From: Floricoccus tropicus | GTDB taxonomy: Bacteria > Bacillota > Bacilli > Lactobacillales > Streptococcaceae | Length of the DNA: 64,000 nucleotides | NCBI RefSeq assembly: GCF_001832905.1 | Contig: NZ_MKIR01000004.1 | Location: 62,001 to 126,000 of the forward strand | Direction: 5' to 3' | Shown here: piece after piece, positions 57,056-64,000 of the stretch | Layout of the letters: each line of letters begins with the position of its first letter | How positions within the stretch are numbered: position 1 is the stretch's first letter | The notes under the pieces: generated by a model | What the model was told of the DNA's origin: nothing | What the model saw: only the letters and a program-made list of their open reading frames with translations | The model's database searches: none | Made by a program: the position numbers and the translations under genes

Positions 57056-57111
57056 AAAAATCGGATTTCTTATCTACATATCATATATGCAGAAGAATAT
57101 CCGATTTTTAT
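57054..57111. terminator. Bidirectional terminator between treR and pknB
   Basis: AATCGGAT pairs with ATCCGATT (outer arms near 57059-57066 and 57099-57106) around a further imperfect stem, with A and T runs on both sides. It serves the convergent genes treR and pknB. Confidence 0.78.
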
Positions 57112-57127
57112 ATTGATTTAAGCTTTA

Positions 57128-59104
57128 TTAATTATTATCTTTTTTTGTCTCAGAAGTGCTAGTATCACTGCTATCAATTGTATCATCTTTGCTACTGTCA
57201 TCACTATCATCATTATCTTGTTTTTGTGACGAATGAGTAGTAGAGCTTTTATCTTTCGATGCTTGATCACTTGCTTCTTTATCGCGAGAAGCCTGTTCGC
57301 TAGACTCTTTAGCCTTCTTGGCCTCTTCCTCTTCTTTTTGTTTTTGAGCTTCTGAAGCGGCTGTTGCTGCGGCATGATCATAAGTATAATAATACAATAC
57401 TATCTTATCTTTTTTAGGGTTAAATAAGCTGCCAGATGTAATATTTTGGTCGACGACAGGCTCTAGTTGATTATTAGGATCAATTGTAGCTTGTGATACA
57501 ATGGTCTTGATATTTGCCGAAGGAACCCCCATATTATTAAGTGTTGCCTTTGCATTTTCAAGAGGGCTGTTAATTAAATCAGGCATAGTAGCATTTTTAC
57601 CACCATCACTTACTTTGAAAGTAATCTTATCATCAGAACTCTTATCAAAGAACTTATTCTTCTTAGGATCCTGACTGATTATTTCATTGGTAGCATAATT
57701 ATCATCAGTAACGACATTTTTAACAATTTGTGATTCTGAAATACCAAAATTTTTCACTAAATCTGATACAGCATCGTCATAAGATTGACCAACATAATTG
57801 GAAAGCTCAATAACGTTTGGACCCATTGATACAAAAATATCAATTTTAGAACCAGTTTTCTTTGAGGTACCTATTGTTGGATTTGTCCTAATTACTTTAT
57901 CCTTATCAATACTACTATTAATCTCCTCAGTGACTTTACCTACTGATAGACCTGATTTTTTAATTTCTTCCTTTGCTTCTTCTACAGTCATACCACCTAC
58001 TTGAGGAACTCGTACATCTTTAGGTGTGGTAACAATTACTAAACCTATTATTAAAGCCAGTACTGTAGCAACTATTGCACCAATAATAAGTTTTCTCTTA
58101 TTTTTTTTCTCTTTTTTTTCTTGAATTTCGATTTTTTCAGGTTCATCTTTTAAAGTATCTGCACTCACTTTTTTAACTAAATCTTCGGTATCAGACTTAT
58201 CAACTATTACCTTCGGAAGTACCTTAGTTGCACCTTCGTCTTCCTTAATAAAAAGTAGTTTTGGCTCATCTTTTCTATCTAAAGAAGTCGAAGTAGAAAG
58301 ATCAGAAAGCATTTCAGATACATTTTTATAACGATCATCAAGTGATTTTGCAGTCGCTTTAATAGCAACATTCTCTAATGCTTGTGGAACATCTGGATTT
58401 GCTTTTCTAATAGATGGAAGCGGTTTTTGAAAATGTTGTAAAGCAATAGTAACCGCACTATCACCATCGAATGGCACATCTCCTACAAGCATCTCATACA
58501 AAACAACACCAATTGCATAAATGTCACTTTGTACAGTTGCCTTTGAACCACGAGCCTGCTCAGGTGAAAGATAGTGAACACTTCCAAACATACTATTTGT
58601 TTGAGTTAAGCTAGTCTCTGCAAAGGCCATAGCTATACCAAAATCGGTAACTTTTGCATCTCCTTCTTCACTAACTAGAATATTTTGTGGTTTTAAATCG
58701 CGATGAATTATTCCTCTGTCATGTGCCATTTGCATAGCAGACAAAATTTGACTAGTGAAATGTATAGCCTCATCATTAGAAAGATGACCTTTTTCTTTAA
58801 TATATTCTTTTAAAGTTTTTCCAGCTACATATTCCATTACAATATATTGTTGCTTGTCGATATCACCTACATCAGAAATTCCAACAATATTTGGATGTGT
58901 AAGCTCTGACATAGCATAGGCTTCTCTTTGAAATCTAGCAGTAGCAATGCTATCATTTTCAAAATTTGAACGCAAAACTTTAATAGCTACTAAACGATTA
59001 TCAAGAAATCTGTCTTCAGCTAAGTAGACGTTTGCCATTCCGCCACGGCCAATTTCTTTAATAACCATGTAACGTTCTACAAACATTTTACCTACTCTAA
59101 TCAT
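57128..59104 (-). CDS. pknB: PASTA-domain serine/threonine protein kinase
   Basis: The protein is about 658 aa: a kinase domain (about 10-270; [30 protein letters not shown]), a juxtamembrane segment, one TM (about 345-368), three extracellular PASTA repeats and a Ser/Asp/Lys-rich tail. PASTA kinases sense muropeptides or lipid II and control division and wall synthesis. The number of PASTA repeats is three by eye. I start at ATG 59104, eight bases after GGAGG; the frame to 59125 adds seven residues. It overlaps pppL by 8 bp. Confidence 0.93.
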   Translation of the reverse strand: MIRVGKMFVERYMVIKEIGRGGMANVYLAEDRFLDNRLVAIKVLRSNFENDSIATARFQREAYAMSELTHPNIVGISDVGDIDKQQYIVMEYVAGKTLKEYIKEKGHLSNDEAIHFTSQILSAMQMAHDRGIIHRDLKPQNILVSEEGDAKVTDFGIAMAFAETSLTQTNSMFGSVHYLSPEQARGSKATVQSDIYAIGVVLYEMLVGDVPFDGDSAVTIALQHFQKPLPSIRKANPDVPQALENVAIKATAKSLDDRYKNVSEMLSDLSTSTSLDRKDEPKLLFIKEDEGATKVLPKVIVDKSDTEDLVKKVSADTLKDEPEKIEIQEKKEKKNKRKLIIGAIVATVLALIIGLVIVTTPKDVRVPQVGGMTVEEAKEEIKKSGLSVGKVTEEINSSIDKDKVIRTNPTIGTSKKTGSKIDIFVSMGPNVIELSNYVGQSYDDAVSDLVKNFGISESQIVKNVVTDDNYATNEIISQDPKKNKFFDKSSDDKITFKVSDGGKNATMPDLINSPLENAKATLNNMGVPSANIKTIVSQATIDPNNQLEPVVDQNITSGSLFNPKKDKIVLYYYTYDHAAATAASEAQKQKEEEEAKKAKESSEQASRDKEASDQASKDKSSTTHSSQKQDNDDSDDSSKDDTIDSSDTSTSETKKDNN

Positions 59105-59852
59105 TCGAAAGACCTCCATTCTCATACTGAACTAGGGTCACAGTGATATTGTCTAATCCTCCATATGTGTTAGCAAGCTCAATCAGAGTTTCTGCTTTCT
59201 TTTCCAGAGTATCATAGCCTTTTATAACTCCAACAATTTCAGAGTTACTTACCATATTAGTCAAACCATCACTACTGATAAGTACATAGTCATTTTCTTC
59301 AAGATCGAAAACATATATATCAGGTTCTAAAAATGTTTGTTGTCCTATACTCTTAGTAACAATATTTTTATTTGGATGATTTTCTGCTTGTTCAGGAGTA
59401 AGTTCTCCTGCATCGACAAGTTCTTGAACTAGGGAATGATCTTTGGTAATTTTTATTAATTGATCACCTCTAATAACTTGCGTTCTGCTATCACCAACAT
59501 GACCACAAATAAGTTTATTATTAAGAATGATAACTGCTTCAAGAGTTGTTCCCATTCCTTTATAATCATCTAAGTTACCTAAATCAGCAATATTTTGATT
59601 TTCAAGTGAAATTTTCTCTGTTAACCAAGTAGATATTTGTTCTATAGAATTACTGTTGTCAAAATCAGTATCTTTCCATAGATTTCCAATATCTTCAACA
59701 GTAAGACGACTAGCAACATTACCAGCCTTATGTCCACCCATTCCATCTGCTAATATAAAAATCTTTTGTCCTGCTTTATTTGAGTATACGTCAGCGAAAT
59801 CTTGGTTAGTAACACGCTTTACGCCGACATCTGTAAGTACTGTAAATTTCAT
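59097..59852 (-). CDS. pppL: PPM-type serine/threonine protein phosphatase
   Basis: PppL (Stp/PrpC type) reverses PknB phosphorylation. The 251-aa protein has metal-binding [14 protein letters not shown] (DGMGGH), [21 protein letters not shown] and SSDGLTNMV, all in order. I start at ATG 59852, five bases after AAAGGA. It overlaps pknB and follows rsmB by 28 bp, the common arrangement in Streptococcaceae. Confidence 0.94.
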   Translation of the reverse strand: MKFTVLTDVGVKRVTNQDFADVYSNKAGQKIFILADGMGGHKAGNVASRLTVEDIGNLWKDTDFDNSNSIEQISTWLTEKISLENQNIADLGNLDDYKGMGTTLEAVIILNNKLICGHVGDSRTQVIRGDQLIKITKDHSLVQELVDAGELTPEQAENHPNKNIVTKSIGQQTFLEPDIYVFDLEENDYVLISSDGLTNMVSNSEIVGVIKGYDTLEKKAETLIELANTYGGLDNITVTLVQYENGGLSND

Positions 59853-59879
59853 AACCATCCTTTCAGAATATTGATTGGT

Positions 59880-61196
59880 TTATTTTTTTCTAAACTTCGC
59901 AATAAAGAAACCATCAGTATGATAAAGTTCGGGAGTAAGCATAATACATCCATCCTTAACAATATCCACTTTTTCATTAGTTATTAATATTTGTTCAAAA
60001 TCATCATTTTGTTCCAAAAATTTCTCCACTACTTGGAAATTTTCTTCATCAAAAATTGTACATGTGCTGTATACCATTATACCATTCTTTTTAATTGTTT
60101 TTCCAACATTTTCAAGAATAGACAATTGAATTTCTTGCAAACCTTGAAAATCAGTAGTCTCTTTACGATATTTAATATCAGGTTTTCTTCTAATAAGTCC
60201 CATACCACTACAAGGTGCATCAACCAAGGCCTTATCAAAAACTTCTGCTCCAAAATTCTCGAAAGCTTTACTTGCATCAATTTTTTCAGTTGTAATCTTA
60301 TCTGACAATTTTAGTCTTTCAGCATTGTCATTAACTAGCTTCAACTTATGATCATATAAATCTAAAGCTGTAATATGTCCATCCTTAAGATATTCAGCCA
60401 TATGAACAGTTTTCCCACCGGGGGCTGCGCAAGCATCAAGAATCTTATCGCAATCTGATATTTCCATTACTGGTGCAACCAACTGACTTGATTCATCTTG
60501 AATGGTAATTAAACCATTCTTAAAGTCATCAGTAACTGCAAAATTCCCTGTATCAGCTAAAATAGCTGTTGATGCTATTTTACTTTTTAAAACAGTAAAT
60601 CTTGCATCTAGCTTATCAAATTCACTATCAAAGGCAATTAAACTTGTATTAACTCTCAAGCTATTTTTACTAGGAGTTTCCAAACTTTCAAGGATCGCAA
60701 GTGTTCTTTCTTTTCCATATTGCTTTGTAAATTTTTTAATTAGAAAAGTCGGCATACTATATTGAATTGAAAGTCTCTCAGTTTCATTTTTAATTTGAGA
60801 GAAATCAGCTCTTTCTGTACGAATGAAATTACGTAATACTCCGTTTACAAATCCCGAAAGTCGTTTATCACCTTGAAGTTTGGCAATTTTTACTGCCTCA
60901 TCAACAACTGCATTATCAGGTACTTTATCCATATATACAATTTGATAAATCGAAAGTAGCAATAAATTTTTAACCCATTTTTTAGTTTTTTTAATAAATG
61001 GTTTTAAATACCACTCCAAAGTCATTTTATGGCTTATAGTTCCGTACACTATATTTGTAGCCATTGATTTATCTAAGGCAGTTAAATTAGATTGTTTAAG
61101 GGCATCATTGAGTGCAATGTTAGCATAGGCTTCTTCATTAAATACTTGATTAATTACATTTAATGCAAGGTCTCTTGGATTATTATTCTTGCCCAA
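59880..61196 (-). CDS. rsmB: 16S rRNA (cytosine-967-C5)-methyltransferase
   Basis: RsmB (Sun) methylates C967 of 16S rRNA. The 438-aa protein has an N-terminal NusB-like RNA-binding domain (to about 130) and a SAM domain with [18 protein letters not shown], the catalytic Cys in [12 protein letters not shown], and [15 protein letters not shown]. The start is TTG at 61196, with AAGGAG upstream. It overlaps the fmt stop by 14 bp. Confidence 0.94.
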   Translation of the reverse strand: MGKNNNPRDLALNVINQVFNEEAYANIALNDALKQSNLTALDKSMATNIVYGTISHKMTLEWYLKPFIKKTKKWVKNLLLLSIYQIVYMDKVPDNAVVDEAVKIAKLQGDKRLSGFVNGVLRNFIRTERADFSQIKNETERLSIQYSMPTFLIKKFTKQYGKERTLAILESLETPSKNSLRVNTSLIAFDSEFDKLDARFTVLKSKIASTAILADTGNFAVTDDFKNGLITIQDESSQLVAPVMEISDCDKILDACAAPGGKTVHMAEYLKDGHITALDLYDHKLKLVNDNAERLKLSDKITTEKIDASKAFENFGAEVFDKALVDAPCSGMGLIRRKPDIKYRKETTDFQGLQEIQLSILENVGKTIKKNGIMVYSTCTIFDEENFQVVEKFLEQNDDFEQILITNEKVDIVKDGCIMLTPELYHTDGFFIAKFRKK

Positions 61197-62118
61197 ATTT
61201 ATCTCCTTCTTTTAGGTCACGACCTACTCCATTTAGAAAATCATTTATTTTCATTTTTGGTTTTCCAGCAGGTTGAACTGTTAGTAGTTCAATTGCACCC
61301 GCACCAGTACCCACCACTAATGAATTTTTAGTACGTTCTACGATTTGACCAGGTTTCCCTGATTTATCTGATACTTTTGCTTCGTAAATTTTAAAACGGT
61401 TTTCATTCAAGTAAGTATGAGCAACTGGCCATGGATACATTCCACGAATTTGGTTAAATATTTGTCTTGCTGATTTATTCCAGTCAATTTTTTCTTCCTC
61501 AGGAGTTATATTTGGACTATAAGTTACTAAATCTTCATCTTGTACTTGAGGAGTAATATCACCAGATAGATAAGCTGGCAAAGTTTCTAATAATAGGTCA
61601 CGTCCAGCTAAACTTAGCTTTTGGAACATTGTCCCAACATTATCTTCTTCTGTAATTTCCACTTCAACTTGACTGATAATATTTCCAGCGTCCATCTTCT
61701 TAACCATTTCCATGATAGTCACACCTGTTTTATCATCACCATTGATGATTGAATAATGAACAGGAGCACCTCCACGATATTTCGGTAATAAGCTCGCGTG
61801 AACATTTACTGCTTTATCAATAGAGTTAAGAAGTTTTTCAGGTAGAAATTGACCAAATGCTGCCGTTACAATCAAATCAGCACCCAATGAAATTATATCA
61901 TCAAGTTCAGGGCTATTACTTAGTTTTTCAGGTTGAAGTACTTTTAGACCATGCTTAAGAGCTGCTTCTTTAACAGGGGTCATTTTAATTTCTTTTTTTC
62001 TTCCAACTGCTCTATCTGGTTGTGTAACCACGGCTAAAACTTCATAGCCTTTCTCAATCAATCCATCTAAAACAGGAACTGAAAAATCAGGAGTTCCCAT
62101 AAAAATTATTTTTGTCAT
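61183..62118 (-). CDS. fmt: Methionyl-tRNA formyltransferase
   Basis: Fmt formylates initiator Met-tRNA with 10-formyl-THF. The 311-aa protein has [29 protein letters not shown] (catalytic Asn/His region) and [10 protein letters not shown], with a C-terminal tRNA-binding domain. It lies between priA and rsmB. Formylation is of interest here because leaderless mRNAs initiate on 70S ribosomes carrying fMet-tRNA. Confidence 0.95.
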   Translation of the reverse strand: MTKIIFMGTPDFSVPVLDGLIEKGYEVLAVVTQPDRAVGRKKEIKMTPVKEAALKHGLKVLQPEKLSNSPELDDIISLGADLIVTAAFGQFLPEKLLNSIDKAVNVHASLLPKYRGGAPVHYSIINGDDKTGVTIMEMVKKMDAGNIISQVEVEITEEDNVGTMFQKLSLAGRDLLLETLPAYLSGDITPQVQDEDLVTYSPNITPEEEKIDWNKSARQIFNQIRGMYPWPVAHTYLNENRFKIYEAKVSDKSGKPGQIVERTKNSLVVGTGAGAIELLTVQPAGKPKMKINDFLNGVGRDLKEGDKFGQE

Positions 62119-62131
62119 TAGTTTAATTCTC

Positions 62132-64000
62132 CTAAATAAAATTCTGTGGCTCGCTATCGATTATAATGCGAAGTCCTTTATTGTTCTTATCCTGTGTCAT
62201 TTCTAATACTTGGTTTAAGGCAATCTGTAATTCTTCCTCAAAGCGATATTTAATGAGTATTTGATAATGGTACATATTATGAGTTCGAGCAATAGGTTTA
62301 GCTGTAGGCCCCAAGATCTTAGCTTTGTCTGTTACTTTTGAAGCAAGAAGACTCATTATTTCATAACTTTTCTTGATTGCTTCCTCTTCGTTCTTATGGC
62401 TAACCACAATTTGAACTGTATAGAAATATGGTGGATAAGCCAAGGTTCTTCTATATTGCATTTCTTGCTTATAAAACGCCTCATAATCATGATGTTCTGC
62501 TAATTTTATTGCATAGTGTTCTGGATTGAAGGTTTGAATGATTACTTCTCCCTCTTTATTGGCGCGCCCGGCACGTCCAGCCACCTGTGTCAAAAGTTGA
62601 AATGTTCTTTCACTTGATCGAAAATCAGGTAAATTCAAAGCAGTATCAGCATTTATAACACCAACTAGTGTTACGTTGGGAAAATCCAAACCTTTAGCTA
62701 TCATCTGAGTTCCTAACAAAATATCTGCTTCATGATTCCCAAATTTATCAAGAATTTGCTCATGAGCACCTTTTTTCTTAGTTGTGTCAACATCCATTCT
62801 CAAAATGCGAGCTTGAGGAAATAAATTATTTAGTTCTTCCTCAATTTTTTGAGTTCCTGAACCGTAATATCTAAATTTTTTGCTTTGGCAGTTTGGACAG
62901 CGACTTGGGATAGCCTCTTGAAAACCACAATAATGACAATCAAGAGTCTTTGTATCCATATGAAGGGTCAAACTAATATCACAATTTGGACATTCTTCCA
63001 CATATCCACAGTCACGACACATAATAAAGCTTGAATATCCTCGACGATTTAACATTAGAACAATCTGCTCATTCTTATCCAGCTTTTCTTGAATTTTTTC
63101 AAGTAACTGCAAAGTAAAATTCGCCGATTTTTCATTCATATTTTTTCCAAAGTCAATAATATCAACTTTTGGTACACGCGCCAAAGGATTTGCTCGCTCC
63201 TTAAGTTCAAGAAACTCATAGACTCCTCTTTCAGCACGTGCTCGCGACTCAAGACTTGGTGTTGCACTTCCCATTATCAACTTAGCCTTATGCCAATCTG
63301 CCCTAAATAAAGCAATATCTCTTGCATGGTATCTTGGATTAGAATCTTGCTTATAACTTGATTCATGCTCCTCATCAATAATAATTGTACCAATATTTTC
63401 TAAAGGTGCAAAAATTGCTGAACGAGCTCCGACAACAACCTTGGCCTGACCACTTTCAATTTTACGCCATTCGTCATATTTTTCTCCATCGGACAATCTA
63501 CTATGTAGTATTGCTACTTGATCACCAAAACGAGCAATGAAACGATTGGTAATTTGCGGAGTAAGAGAAATTTCAGGTACTAGCATGATTGCTGTCTTAC
63601 CTTCATTCAAGGTGTGGGCTATAATTTGCAAATATACTTCTGTCTTACCACTTCCAGTTATTCCTTCAAGTAAGAAAGGTTTATCCGATGTTCCGTTTAT
63701 AACGGCTTGGTAAGCTTTCTCTTGTCCTTTATTTAGAACTAAAGGTTTATCTGCCTTAATCTTATCAAAATGCTCTTGTGCGCGACGAAGTTCAACATGC
63801 TCTAATTTTACAATCCCGTTTTCCACGAAAAAGTCAATTATTGATTTAGAGAAATTTTTTCTGACTTCCTTAACTTGCTTTTTACCAGGTTTTTCAAGCA
63901 AAAATTCTTTGAATTCTTGCTTTTTCTTAGCTCTTGTAGGAATTTCGAAATCTTTTAATTTTTCTATATCATCAACTTGAATAAAAGTTTCATATTTTTT
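62132..64000 (-). CDS. priA: Primosomal protein N' helicase (5' end beyond window)
   Basis: PriA restarts stalled replication forks. About 622 codons are present to the right edge, and the N-terminus lies outside. Visible are Walker [24 protein letters not shown] (DEEH), RAIRF-region [11 protein letters not shown], and the two zinc-binding cysteine groups in [13 protein letters not shown] and CHYCGF...CPNC, then [13 protein letters not shown]. The frame runs through without a stop to 64000. Confidence 0.95.
   Translation of the reverse strand, partial: KKYETFIQVDDIEKLKDFEIPTRAKKKQEFKEFLLEKPGKKQVKEVRKNFSKSIIDFFVENGIVKLEHVELRRAQEHFDKIKADKPLVLNKGQEKAYQAVINGTSDKPFLLEGITGSGKTEVYLQIIAHTLNEGKTAIMLVPEISLTPQITNRFIARFGDQVAILHSRLSDGEKYDEWRKIESGQAKVVVGARSAIFAPLENIGTIIIDEEHESSYKQDSNPRYHARDIALFRADWHKAKLIMGSATPSLESRARAERGVYEFLELKERANPLARVPKVDIIDFGKNMNEKSANFTLQLLEKIQEKLDKNEQIVLMLNRRGYSSFIMCRDCGYVEECPNCDISLTLHMDTKTLDCHYCGFQEAIPSRCPNCQSKKFRYYGSGTQKIEEELNNLFPQARILRMDVDTTKKKGAHEQILDKFGNHEADILLGTQMIAKGLDFPNVTLVGVINADTALNLPDFRSSERTFQLLTQVAGRAGRANKEGEVIIQTFNPEHYAIKLAEHHDYEAFYKQEMQYRRTLAYPPYFYTVQIVVSHKNEEEAIKKSYEIMSLLASKVTDKAKILGPTAKPIARTHNMYHYQILIKYRFEEELQIALNQVLEMTQDKNNKGLRIIIDSEPQNFI

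Noticed and set aside
57118-57381. Lysine-rich ORF at the 3' end of pknB
   Set aside because: It lies on the same strand but in another frame of the low-complexity PknB tail; no ribosome binding site, and its composition is a by-product of the repeated codons.

Overview
The window looks like a chromosomal segment of a low-GC Gram-positive coccus of the family Streptococcaceae, close to Lactococcus and Floricoccus. The evidence is gene order and gene content: priA-fmt-rsmB-pppL-pknB, gyrB near rodA, murC next to a Snf2 helicase, liaFSR, and a compact aro-tyrA-pheA cluster. A treC-type trehalose pathway, in place of the trehalose-6-phosphate phosphorylase of L. lactis, argues against L. lactis itself. 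The genus is an inference. No rRNA, tRNA, CRISPR array, prophage or insertion sequence was seen.

Layout. 1-2330: the end of a VanZ-like gene, a cupin regulator and the divergent azlCD exporter. 2358-11386: two Bce/Yxd-type antimicrobial-peptide ABC modules (YxeA-like protein, ATPase, permease), a third permease with its own promoter, and a 167-bp remnant of a fourth permease. 11536-20306: pheA, aroK, aroA, tyrA, aroC, aroB, aroE, aroD and an rRNA methyltransferase, all on the minus strand. 20623-25590: ltaS, gyrB and a HAD phosphatase. 25637-30296: two tandem Lsa-type ABC-F genes with a small ORF between them and a long leader, then butA and an orphan PTS IIB. 30438-41843: rodA, a VTT membrane protein, an S1 protein, ppiB, a HAD phosphatase, liaRSF, murC, a disordered protein and a Snf2 helicase. 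42207-51572: mixed housekeeping and accessory genes. 51670-57055: pyrH and the trehalose locus. 57128-64000: pknB, pppL, rsmB, fmt and priA (cut by the window edge).

The theme is envelope biology and antibiotic stress: Bce-type transporters, LiaFSR, PknB/PppL, LTA synthase, RodA, MurC and Lsa-type ribosome protection. The most interesting signals are regulatory. (1) Three Bce modules or units share an identical operator/promoter geometry, yet no two-component system is encoded nearby. (2) ppiB ends on A-AAA-AAC followed at once by a stop, and the following S1 gene lies in the -1 frame with no start codon, which suggests a frameshift fusion. (3) Four genes have TGNTA(T/A)AAT-N6-ATG and no Shine-Dalgarno, predicting leaderless mRNAs. 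(4) Short leader ORFs precede an Lsa gene and a GNAT acetyltransferase, the second with an overlapping terminator.
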